From: Cryptomeria japonica
Lineage: Eukaryota > Streptophyta > Pinopsida > Cupressales > Cupressaceae
Direction of reading: 5' to 3'
DNA: 64,000 nucleotides
Assembly: GCF_030272615.1 (NCBI RefSeq)
Contig: NC_081406.1
Span: 173,174,861 to 173,238,860, forward strand
Shown: positions 23,767 to 34,581 of the stretch, piece by piece
Position numbering within the stretch: the first letter of the stretch is position 1
How the letters are laid out: each line of letters starts with the position of its first letter
Translations under genes and position numbers: made by a program
The notes under the pieces: model-generated
What the model was told of the DNA's origin: nothing
The model's input: only the letters and a program-made list of their open reading frames with translations
Databases searched by the model: none

Positions 23767-24905
23767 TGATGAACTTATAAGGCACTAAGAGGGGGGTGTG
23801 AATCAATGCAAGTAAAAACAATACGAATCTGATTATCAATTTCACCAACTTAAAACTCAATAGGCATATAAGAAATAACACTAAGTATGCAATCACCACA
23901 TAAAGCATAAACCACATGACACAAGAGTTAGGGGCACACCTGGTTAGAAGTGCCTAAGCGTGGTTAAGAGCTATACAATAAGGCCTGTGAGGACTAGCCC
24001 TGTTAGGAGCTACTAATTTACTAGGATTTGCAAACACAAGTTAATGTGTCACCTGGTTAGAGGATTTAATGATCAGACCTATTAGGATCCCATTGCACCC
24101 TGTTAGGAGTGACCTTGTGAGAGGATTTTCTTGCTATAACTGTTAGGGAGACAACAAGTACAAATGATCTCAGTATAACACCTTTAGTCTCTAATAAGAT
24201 CCACTTCAGAACATTACAACATCACATATACTTCATCTTTGAACTTCGTTGATCACCTCACAATCAGAAATACACAATTCACTAATGATTTCTTACACAT
24301 TCAAGCTCATACTCATAACCGACTTCAAACCTCATCACATATTTTAAAAATCATCATTAGGTTGGCTAGAACCATGTTACAATTTTCTAGGTTCAATGTA
24401 TCTAGACAATCTTGCAATTTATGCCTTAGTTATGTCGGCCACCGACATAACAAATCCAATTATGTGTCGTTCTACCAATCTAAGTGATTTTCATCAGTAT
24501 TGGTTAAGTCTCAGTCAGAATACCTGCTCTGTCAATCAGATCTCATTCATCTGATCGAATCTGCACATGTGGTCACAAATATATCTTCATTTGATAGTCT
24601 TCAATGCTGCTGCAAAACTGCATCATCTCATTCTTCATGAATTTCACGTACCGGTTGTCAGAATGTAACACTCTCAGTCTTTTACCGATTGAAGTCCTAA
24701 TTACCAGTTATGATGAAAATTGTCTTTGCTAACCAGTTAAGCCTTGTCAGTTGAATAGTAGGACTTAGATGACTTAAAGAAACATAGTTTCCATCAATGA
24801 CAACATATAACATATTCATCAAACAACAATCTAATTTCTTTTCAAAACAAACATATATCGGTTGCAATGCATTACTGGTTCGGATCAAATTATCAAATGC
24901 CAACA
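23767..24905 (-). repeat. 3' LTR of family B element
   Basis: It runs TGATGAACTTATAAGG to ATGCCAACA on the plus strand. It is about 90 bases shorter than the partner LTR because a block containing GGGAAAAACCACGGTGGGA is missing near 23928. Confidence 0.9.
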
Positions 24906-24919
24906 TTGTCCCCCTTTAG
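24906..24919 (-). other. Polypurine tract of family B element
   Basis: The minus strand reads CTAAAGGGGGACAA directly before the LTR start TGTTGGCATTTG. Confidence 0.85.
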
Positions 24920-25167
24920 CATTGATGACAACACTTAAGAAAATTTTGTCCACTAAGTGTGCAACATAAAAATTGTCTATCTCAACTACTACTCCCCCTT
25001 AATCTGACATTACATACAAAATTTTGACTCTTAAACTACTACTCCCCCTTTGATAACAATGCCAAGTAAAGAAGTAAAATACATGAAAGATATATATATT
25101 TTACATCAAAATTTTCATCAGATCATTATATATAAAAAAAATTATAGTCATAGAGTCATAATGTCTA

Positions 25168-28100
25168 TTACAAAGCAATTTTTGAGAATGCATTGGCAAA
25201 ATTGATCTTCAACTGCTTGAGATCATTAGTCCAAGTCTCTAATAGTGTACTAGTTATCTCAATATGTGTCTTTAGTTGAGCTTGCAATTCCTCCATAGCA
25301 TCTACTGTACTCATCTCTGGAGTAGCCAAAATTGCTTCTGAGCCTCTGTAAGCTCTTTGAAGAATTTCCACCTTTGAAAATAGTTGAGTTTGGAGTGCCT
25401 TCAAGGATTTGATTTGTTTAGCCTTCTCAAGGTCATACATCTCAAGTTTATGTTGAAGTCCTTCAACTAATCTGCCAAAATAAATAGTTGATTCCTTCAA
25501 TGGTCTAAATGTTTCACTTAGGATTTCAAGCTCTTTCTCAACCTCTTCCCTTTTCACCTTTAGATCAACACAAAATAAGAAAAATTTGGAAACAGTAGCC
25601 AAAATATTACCTTCAGTTTCCAATTCAGTTTTCAACAAATCTTTATTTACCATTAGAGCTACCTTGCCTTTGAAATACCTTTGTCTATTTCAACCCTTAA
25701 TTGTTCTAACCTTTTCTTCTTATAATCTTTTTCAATAGAAATGTATGTTACCTATTCAAAGGTTTTAAGTTGATCATCGACATCAACAACTAACTGACCA
25801 AGCTTGTCCATCGGAGTAACAAGATTCTCAATATCAGTCTTCAGTAGGAGACTAGACAAAATTTCAACTTTTGTCCTCAAGGTCTCTGCTTCCTTTCGTT
25901 GTTCCTTTAGTGTCTTCTTATGTGCTCTAGATTGCATGGCTTGTGCAATCTCCATTAGTTGTGAGGAACTCAAACTATCCATGTCAATAGGAACTTTAAT
26001 GCTCATCGAATCATCATCATCATCATTATCATCATCATCAATTATTATTTTCTTCTTTAAACTAGGAGATAATGTATCCTTCTTCTCCTCTTTTTTGTTC
26101 TCCTCTTCCTCCTTCTTATCAATCTTCTCCTTTTCTGTCTTTTCTTCTTTTGTGATTACTTTATCCGGTGGTGATTGATCTTCAACATTTTGTTCCTTTG
26201 CCGGTGCTTCCTCTGCCTTCTTTTCATCAGTCTTATCCATCTGGTTGTCATCAATAGCAACAATTACATTTATATCTGCATTTACAATTATCGGTTTGGT
26301 CTGAGTAATGGTAGACCGTGCATTCACCGGTTGCTCAATTGTGCTTTTGTCTTCTGCTCTCTCTTCTTTGTTTTCAACTTGTTCCTTCTGTTGCTCATGT
26401 TGTTCAAACATTTGTACATAAACATCAAAAACATCTATATTATCAGCAGTGTTATCAAAATTATTAGTGGCATCAACATCACTGGTATCATCATCTGGTA
26501 TAACTACCGGCTTAGTATCAACTAGGTCATCATACAAATACTTTTTATCAAGTTCAAAATCTATGATCTTAACACCTTTATGAAGTTCTTCTAAACTACC
26601 TTCCTCAACTTGTTCATCATCTTCTTCATCCAGGATGAGATCTAAAGCCTTCTTGATCAACATCTCGGTCTCCTTCTGGATTGATTCAGTCTCTCCTATT
26701 AACATTCTTGTTAATCTCTTCTTGCATCTGAATGACACCTTTGCATTAATCTTTATCTATTCAATTTCTTCTTCACTTGCTTCCGATTGCAAGTGCTTAA
26801 AGATATAATCAACAAATTCTGTGTCTTGGCTAATGGCAGCCTGCCATCTTGCATCAATAAGATTATACAAAGAATTTGTAATCTGTCATTGTAGCTCAAT
26901 GAGGGCTTTGCTAAATTTATTCATACTGAAGATGATTGCATCTTCAATTTCCCTTTGTTGAATTTCAGATAGATGAATAAATAATATATCCAAACCTTTA
27001 TAGATTTCATAGTCCTTTATTAATTTGACCGTTCTCTTAAAAGATTCTTCTAATGTCAAAGTTTTCTTAGGTGCTTTTCCCTTACCAATTGTTTTTGGCT
27101 TCTTAGAACTTCCTTTGAGTGCTCTTTTGTCCTCATCTAATTCAGTAGCCTCTTCATAATTTACCGGTTTGTGGGCTTTCTCTTTTTTCCTCTTACCAGT
27201 TTGTACTAGCACAATAGGTGGCTCAAAAAATTTCCCTCTCCTCCAAAACTGTATCTTTGAGGGCTTATCTCTTTGATATTCAATACGTTTCTCCTTGGTT
27301 TCTTTTTCCTTTTTCTTCTCGGCTATTTTGGCCTTTGTTGCTCTTGTTTTACTAGTGGGAGTACCGGTTGGTGGATTTGAAGTACCACCTTGTTCTGCCT
27401 TGTGCTTTTCTCTAGCTTCTGCTATTTGTTCCTTGGTGAAACCAGCTTGTTCTGCAAATGCTTCCACTTCTTTTATGACTTTCTTATCAATGACCGGTCT
27501 CTGAAACGCAAAATGTACTTGCAGTAATTTCTCCTTATAGGTTCCAAATATTTCAATGGTCATATCAACCGGTTGGCTCAAAAAGTGTTTTGCATATGCA
27601 ATAGGTAGGTCCTTATCAACTTCATATCCCATCGGTAGCACCGATGTAGTCCTAGGGATGTCTGCTTCCATTAATCATGTTTTGGTGTCTACCATGAAAC
27701 ATATTGAGTCTTCATACCGATTTACAACCTCTGTCGGTATACACTCTTTAGTGTGCATTTTCTTCTGCAATTCTTTAAAATATCCCCAAGAAATATTCTC
27801 AAACTTATCTTTGATCAACCTGATACTATTATTCATTTGTAGTAGGGCAGGTGTATTGGTTATCCATTGAACATCTCCAATATCAAGGAAAATGTTTTGG
27901 AAATAGAAGAACATACCCATAATCAACTATCCAAACTTGAATCTTAGCTTCTTGTCCTTCTTCACGGCTTCTAGATTCGCCATTAATTGACTCCTTAATG
28001 CTTCTACCAAGTCCTAGTCCACATTCTCTTTGACCATCTTGTAAGTGGTATGAATAGTTGATGCCGGTATGTTGTTCATTCTACTTGAATAATAGATTTT

Positions 28101-28703
28101 GTACCTGATCACCATAGAAGCAAATTTGATAGCAGGATCATTGATGTTATTAACAGTCATGGCTCTTCCATTCCATCTAGATCTTGTTAGCTTCTCAACG
28201 TCATTTTTAGGCACCGACCTCAACAATGACACTTCACTGGTTGAGCAGAAACCGGTTACTGCATGGATTACTTCCTTTGTTATCTTATGAGGTCTATCCA
28301 GCCACATGAATTGATCATGAATCCGGCTTAAAACAAATCTCACTAACTCATTATCAAATTCATCAATGAAGTTGACTGCATGGTGAAACCCTTTGTCGGC
28401 AACACTTCTGAATTGTTTTTACAATCTACCCTATTTGTCACGCAATGATCTATATTGCTCATGAATCACTGAAACACCCATGTCTTCCAATTTAGAGTGA
28501 TAAAATGATCTAACATCTTCTACATGTAGGACTCCATGTGGTACACTAGATAGGGCACCGACAAGGTTTGTTTCCTTTAATTTAAATGGATGTCGCTTAA
28601 GCTTTGGTCGTGGCCTCTTAGTCACATTGACAAGGTGAGGAGTATCCATGTTGAAATATGCAAAATCTCTAAGCAAAGAGTACGATTTCTCAGATAAATA
28701 CTT
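25168..28703 (-). pseudogene. Long extra ORF in place of pol, unknown function
   Basis: From about 28703 to 25752 a single minus-strand frame is kept, broken only by scattered stops (for example near 28430, 28418, 28013, 27673, 26884 and 26742). One shift then leads into the last segment, 25653-25168. The N-terminal third is compact (VLSRIHDQFMWLDRPHKITK, SRWNGRAMTVNNINDPAIKF, GMFFYFQNIFLDIGDVQW). It resembles the uncharacterised transposon-protein domains found in plant elements, but I cannot name it. The middle is lysine/glutamate-rich and likely disordered, with an acidic tract near 26020. The C-terminal part is predicted coiled coil. The total would be about 1,170 residues. It follows gag after a spacer of about 430 bases, so it may be expressed separately. 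Confidence 0.7.
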
Positions 28704-29136
28704 CTTCTACTTCGGTACTAGGGTTTCAAACGGACGAAACTTTCAAAAGTTTGATCACCGATTCAAACTGTGCTTCCGATCACTTTGGATTGCTGGTAAA
28801 TAGATTGAATACTATTGGCACACACTTTTCTTTGCTCTGCTCGCTCACCAAACGTTCTCAAGATTGCAAAGTGACAAATGAGTTTTAAAATGTTCTATGC
28901 ATTTTCTTTTTAACTACTACATTAAATGCTCTTTAACCAACAAAACCCTAAAACACCTTTAAATATTATAAAGCATATTACCAGTTTCCAAAATTATATA
29001 ATATTTACCGATTATGATCCAAAAACACATGAAAACATCAAAATGCATCAGAATATGCAAATTCAACTTACAGTACTTCATCCAGGGGTTTTTCACAAGA
29101 TTTGTCGATATACACACCCCAAGTTGTAGAAACAAC
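28704..29136. other. Spacer between gag and the extra ORF
   Basis: AT-rich sequence between the gag stop and the extra ORF. It could hold a promoter or splice acceptor for the second ORF, but no clear signal was identified. Confidence 0.4.
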
Positions 29137-29430
29137 TTAGTTTGCTAGTAAAGAATTCTCCATAGTGGATGAAGAATTGGATTCCTCAGACAATTTGTCA
29201 TCACTCTTCTTCTTCCAAATCTTATTCATCTCAGCTCTAGTTTCCTCGACATCTACTGTCATTTTCTCTTTCTGGTCTACAGAGTGATTTACTGGTTGGT
29301 TTTTTTGTGTTCTGCAAAACTTAGCAATGTGTCTCAGTTTGTTACAATGATAATATACCATTCTAGATGTTCTTTAGGGTCCTGCATTTCCTCTACTTGT
29401 CCTTTTTCTATAGTTTATTGGCACATGGTG
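29137..29430 (-). pseudogene. Family B gag, C-terminal part
   Basis: The frame reads NYRKRTSRG, then the zinc knuckle YHCNKLRHIAKFC, in which the first cysteine is tyrosine, followed by a basic/acidic tail ending SLLAN and a stop. It continues the gag begun at 32131 and is separated from it by the insertion at 29431-31162. Confidence 0.8.
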
Positions 29431-30448
29431 ATAGCACATAATACAAAGCACAAATCTCAATGCAGAAAACAAGGCAGATATAGGTACAGACTTCAAAAAA
29501 ATATGAAGTACGACTAGCATGGATTTCAAGAAAAAAATTTGACTAACCCATAAAAAATCCTAAGACAACCTAGAAATCCTTGTGAAAAATCCAGAAAGAA
29601 TCTGAAATCAGAATTGAAATCCGCTAGCATGAAATTTGAGGCATGAAAATGATGCACCCACAAAATTCTGAAAACAACCCAGTTGAGCTCTCAAAAAACC
29701 TACCAAGAATACCCCCCTTTTTGACCACCATCTTTGTGCACTTACCCCTTTTAATCCACAATACAACCTTACACAAATCAAATACTTGTAAAGCACATAC
29801 AAATGTCGGTAGGAACAGATACCGGTAAACAATACAACTTAACAATTAATCAGATAATCAATGCAAAGAAACCATACCACATAACACCATGATTTGTAGG
29901 TGGAAAACTCAGAAAGGGAAAAACCACGGTGGGAAGCCTACCCATAGTTAGATGATACTTCTACAAAAAGTATGTGTTATAATGAGGGGTCTGCACTTGC
30001 AAGAAGGCACACTGCCTAGAGCGTACTGCTCATTACAAAAGACTCTCACTAACTACATAGAGGCTACAACCATCTCAAGATAAATGGACAACAATCCAAT
30101 AGAGTGAACTGCTAGAAATGGCATCTACCATGCTTGATTATAGGCTCGGTTAAGCTCAGTGCCAAAGGACTAAATCCTCTTTTGAATCCAATTCGATCAC
30201 CAATGATCGATCAACTCCTCTGTTTGAATGATATTACAATATTTGCACAATGCATTCCTTGACCATGACCTTTCCAATAACCATGATGCTTTACAAAAAG
30301 TTTCTACCTCTTATTTATACAAACCTTAAGGCCTAAACCGATTAGGTCGGCCACCTAAAGATATTACAATAATATCATTACATAATTCCATATTATAATA
30401 ATATGCCATGTCGACTTAAGACCAAAACAATAATAAAAAATCCCTAAA
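29431..30448. mobile_element. LTR-like insertion D within gag
   Basis: The segment interrupts gag coding. It contains GGGAAAAACCACGGTGGGA (29916-29934) and a block similar to solo LTR C (AAGGCACACTGCCTAGA here, CAGGCACACTGTCTAGA near 23296), so it is probably a degraded solo LTR of a related family. No target duplication was found because its right side runs into the microsatellite. Confidence 0.55.
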
Positions 30449-30632
30449 TCATCTCTCCCTCTCCCCTCTCCTCTCCCTCTCCTCTCCCTCTCCCCTCCCC
30501 TCTCCCTCTCTCCCTCTCTTTCCCTCTCCCACCCCCCTCTTCTCTCTCTCTTTCTCTCTCCCTCCTCTCTCTCTCTCTCCTCTCCTCTCTCTCTCTCTCC
30601 CTCTCTCTCTCCCTCTCTCTCTCCCCTCTCCT

Positions 30633-30702
<70 letters not shown>

Positions 30703-30788
30703 TTCCTTCCCTCTACCTCTCCCTTTCCCCATGTTCTCTCCCTCTCTCTCCCTCTCTCCCTCTCTCTCCCTGTCCCCTCTAAGAGGGA

Positions 30789-30847
<59 letters not shown>

Positions 30848-30907
30848 GATGGAGGGAGAGGGAGAGAGAGAGGGAGAGGAGAGGGGAGAGGGAGAGAGAG
30901 AGAGGGA

Positions 30908-30979
<72 letters not shown>

Positions 30980-31076
30980 GGGTGGGAGAGGGGAGAGGGA
31001 GAGGAGGAGGGAGGTAGAGGGAGAGGAGGAGGGAGAGAGAGAGAGAGAGATAGATAGACAGACAAAGAGAGAGGGA

Positions 31077-31162
<86 letters not shown>
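30449..31162. repeat. Palindromic (CT)n/(GA)n tract of about 700 bp
   Basis: The plus strand is nearly pure pyrimidine (CT with CCCT and TTCC interruptions) to about 30784, then switches to nearly pure purine (GA) to 31162, so the two halves are mutually complementary. Long serine/leucine and arginine/glutamate ORFs across it are artefacts. Confidence 0.95.
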
Positions 31163-31164
<2 letters not shown>

Positions 31165-32131
31165 CTTTTCTCCATCTCATAAGGACTAGACCGGTTAACA
31201 TAGGGTCTTTGCCAATTAGTGCTTCTCCGATCATTGAAATTCCTTCTCCAATCACCAATAGTTCTTGGATTCATATGAGGTGTTGGATAATTAGCTCCAT
31301 ACCTGCATTCAATAGATCTATGCCCATACATGTTGCATGTATAACAGTAACCTTCAAATTTTCTAGGCATGTATCTAGTATTAGGTCTATAACCAGTATT
31401 AGCATCAGATCTGCTTCTACAAACATTAGCAGTATGTCTTAGTTTATGACAATTAAAACAAACAGGTTTGTAAGTTTTCTTACTGGTAGGTTTCTGAGCC
31501 TTAGGAGTTGTTTTACCTTCATGCAAGTTTCTCTTGGTACCGAAAGGTTCTCCTTTCTCAAATGTAATGTATCCTAGCCTAGATGTATCACCATTCATCC
31601 TCTGAGATTGGATCTGTTCATCCAACATGGTAGAACTCTTATTGAATTTTGCAAGCTTCTCATTAGCTTCTGCAAGCTCTTTAGTAAGATCTTCATTCTG
31701 CTTCATAAGAGTCTCTCTAATAGACATTGTCATATCAAGATCTTCTTTGATTTCTTCTTTCTCTTCTTTCTCCTCATGCCAGTGTGCATAGTGTCGTTCT
31801 CTTGATTCATCTTAAAGATCTCATGATCTTTCTCTTTAATCTTGTCTTCAACAATCCTCCTTGCTTCAAGTTTTTGGCTCATCCGGATTGTAAGGGTTTC
31901 AAGCTCTCTCCTCAGGTTCATTTTCTCACCATTTAGTTTCTCCACTTCCTCAACCAATGCATCTATGTTAGCCTCATCAGAAGAGATTCTTTTAAAAACC
32001 TACAACAATTGTTTAGTTAGTTCTTTCCTTTTAGCTAGTGATGCCTTATACTTGCCTCTTAGGGTTTCTAAAGCTTCCTTGGTTTTTGCAAGTTCCCTAG
32101 CCATCTCTCAGTAACTCATTCCTTCTCCCAT
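31163..32131 (-). pseudogene. Family B gag, N-terminal and knuckle part
   Basis: The start is ATG at 32131 (MGEGMSY, then a stop, then EMARELAKTKEALETL). The first 170 residues are a strongly predicted coiled coil (KLNGEKMNLRRELETLTIRM, KEKDHEIFKMNQEN). After a frameshift near 31740, the frame continues to a basic region and two zinc knuckles, CFNCHKLRHTANVC and CYTCNMYGHRSIEC. Coding is cut at 31163 by the GA tract. Long coiled-coil gags with several knuckles occur in plant Copia relatives. Confidence 0.85.
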
Positions 32132-32186
32132 ATTTGTCTTAGGATTAGATATCCCTTCCAAGAGGTTAAGCCTTAAGGAAGTTAGG

Positions 32187-32199
32187 CTTTGATACCAAT
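32187..32199 (-). other. Primer-binding site of family B element
   Basis: The minus strand reads ATTGGTATCAAAG right after the LTR end TTCATCA. It is close to the initiator-methionine tRNA complement TGGTATCAGAGC. Confidence 0.85.
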
Positions 32200-33428
32200 T
32201 GATGAACTTATAAGGCACTGGGATGGGGGGGTGAATCAGTACAAGTAAAAACAATACAAATGTGATTATCAATTTCACCAACTTAAAACTCAATAGGCAT
32301 ATAAGAAATAACACTAAGTATGCAATCACCACATAAATCATAAACCACATGACACAAGAGTTTATACGTGGAAAACCCAAATGGGAAAAACCACGGTGGG
32401 ATTTAGTACCCACAAGATCCACTATCTGCAGTATAGAGATCTGACCGGTTAAGGTCTACAATACCCGGTTAGAAGTGTCTAAGCCCGATTAGAGCTATAC
32501 AATAAGGCTTGTGAGGACCAGCCCTGTTAGGAGCTACCCAAGTTACTGGGATTTGCAAACACAAGTTAATGTGTCACCTAGTTAGATGATTTAATGATCA
32601 GACTTGTTAGGAACTGACTGCACACTGTTAGGAGTGACCTTGTGAGAAGATTGTATTACTACAACTGTTAAGGAGACAACAAGTAAAAATGATCTTAGTA
32701 TAACACCTTCCGTGTCTGATAAGATCTTCTTCAAAACATTACATCACATACTTCATCTATGAACTCCTTTGATCACCGCACAATCAGATATACATAATTC
32801 GCTAATGATTTCTTACACATTGAAGCTCATACTCATAATCGACTTCATACCTCATCACATATTTTAAAAAATCATCATTAGGTCGGCTAGAACCATGTTA
32901 CAATTTTCTAGTTTCAATGTATCTAGACAATCTTGTAATGTATGCCTTAGTTATGTCGGCCACCGCCATAACAAATCCAATTTTTTGTCGTTTTACTGAT
33001 TTTGAGTGATTTTCATCACTACTAGTTAAGTCTCAGTTAGAATACCTACTTTTTCAATCAGATCTCGTTCATCTGATTGAATATGCACATGTGGTCACAA
33101 AGATATCTTCATCTGATAGTCTTCAATGCTGCTGCAAAACTGCATCATCTCATTCTTCATGAATTTCATGTATCGGTTGTCGGAATGTAACACTGTCAGT
33201 CTTTTACCGATTGAAGTCCTAATTACCAGTTCTGATGAAAATTGTCTCTGTTAATTGGTTAAGCCTTACCGGTTGAGCAATAGGACTTAGATGAATTAAA
33301 GAAACATAGTTGCCCTTCAATGGCAACATACAACATAGTCATCAAACAACAATCTAATCTCTTTTCAAAACAGACATATACCGATTGCAACACATTACCG
33401 GTTCAGATCAAATGATCAAATACCAACA
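32200..33428 (-). repeat. 5' LTR of family B element
   Basis: 1,229 bp, TGATGAACTTATAAGG to ATACCAACA on the plus strand. It keeps the block GGGAAAAACCACGGTGGGA (32383-32401) missing from the partner LTR. It is also similar to the solo LTR at 16875-18110. Confidence 0.9.
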
Positions 33429-33433
33429 GGCTC

Positions 33434-33789
33434 AATCACCTCAAACTTGAAACTAATCACCAAAATCATCCCTAAGATTTTGCATAGCATGTTACGTCAA
33501 AATAGCTCTGTCCTTCATGAATTACCAGATATTGGACCTTCAATATCGCTCATGAATCAACATTGGATACTAGAATTACAAAATAAGCTGCCTTGAACAT
33601 CGAATCATCTGGCTCTATTACCACAACCAAAGTTATGCAACCAAAATCAAGATCTACACACTATACTCATACTCTAATAGATACTGTATTCCACCTTCCA
33701 GACTTATGCCTAATGAAAAATGTACCTTTTGGTATATCAAATTTACATATACTAGATATGATTTCTGAATTAATTTTCCATCAATGACA
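33434..33789. repeat. Solo LTR C, right part
   Basis: Continuation of the LTR begun at 23030 after the inserted family B element. It ends near CCATCAATGACA, a typical LTR terminus. LINE coding resumes directly to the right. Confidence 0.6.
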
Positions 33790-34581
33790 ACCCCTAAACA
33801 TCTCTCATGTCAATCTTCATCGAAAGAATTTCTCTTTCCAATAGGTCATTAGTTTACTGGCCATGTTGCTAGTAATTTCGATGCATGAGAGCATATAGAT
33901 GGGGATGGCCTCCAGTATTGATTTCAACATTGTAATCCTTCCAACCATTGTGATCCATCAACCCTTCCAATAGACTATTTTCTTTTCACACTTATCCATT
34001 GTTTGTTTTCATAGAGAATCTCTTGATTCGTCGTAGAAGAGAGGGATGCCTAGATATGTGGTAGGGAACTTTTCAATTTGAAACTTGAGGATGTCCATAA
34101 TTCTCTACTGCAAAGAGTTACTAGTATTGAAAAATAGATTCTAGATTTTGTTTCATTTATTACCTGCCAAAACACTTCAGAGTAAACCTCAAGAACATGT
34201 TTGATAGATTGAGCCTCCTAGATTGTTGCCTTCCCAAAGAGCAGTGTATCATCCACAAAGAATTGATGAGTGATGGCTTTCAGATCATTGACCACCATGA
34301 CCCCATTCCATTTGCCCTCATTCAGAACCTTTGTGATCATGTGTCATAGAGTGTTTGCCATTATTACAAATAAACATGGTGACAATGGGTCACCCTTCCT
34401 TGGACTATTTTCTCCTTCGAAAAACACAAGGGGTTCTATTGACAATTATTGAATACCTGATTGTAGATATGCATTCCCCTACCCATTCAATCCATTAATT
34501 AGAAAAGCCCATTCGTTCCATGACTTGAGTAAGAAAGTACCATCTCACTTCATGATAAGCCTTACGCCCAACTTGAGGAGT
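33790..34581 (-). pseudogene. LINE reverse transcriptase core
   Basis: On the minus strand the frame gives KAYHEVRWYFLTQVMERMGF, then GDPLSPCLFVIMA, then the catalytic box FVDDTLLFG (near 34260), where plant LINEs usually have FADD. The downstream EKFPTTYLGIPLF segment matches the LINE thumb region. It is the upstream half of the LINE whose 3' part is at 22066-23029. Stops and frameshifts are frequent, and the 5' end is cut near 34581 by element F. Confidence 0.85.

Larger units (their letters stand above)
23767..33428 (-). mobile_element. LTR element of family B with gag and extra ORF, no pol
   Basis: The LTRs are 23767-24905 (3') and 32200-33428 (5'), with flanking 5-bp repeats GGCTT (23762-23766) and GGCTC (33429-33433). 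A primer-binding site (32199-32187) and polypurine tract (24919-24906) sit in the right places. Between them on the minus strand lie a gag with zinc knuckles and a separate long ORF, but no protease, integrase or RT motif anywhere. It would have needed enzymes from another element. The gag is itself interrupted by an insertion and a microsatellite (29431-31162). Confidence 0.9.

Noticed and set aside
30364-31733. Long ORFs of serine/leucine and arginine/glutamate repeats on both strands
   Set aside because: They are translations of the CT/GA microsatellite. Only the part to the right of 31163 is real gag coding.
23030-33789. Target duplication for solo LTR C
   Set aside because: Candidate flanks (GGTTG on the left; ACCCC or CCTAA on the right) do not match, so none is claimed.
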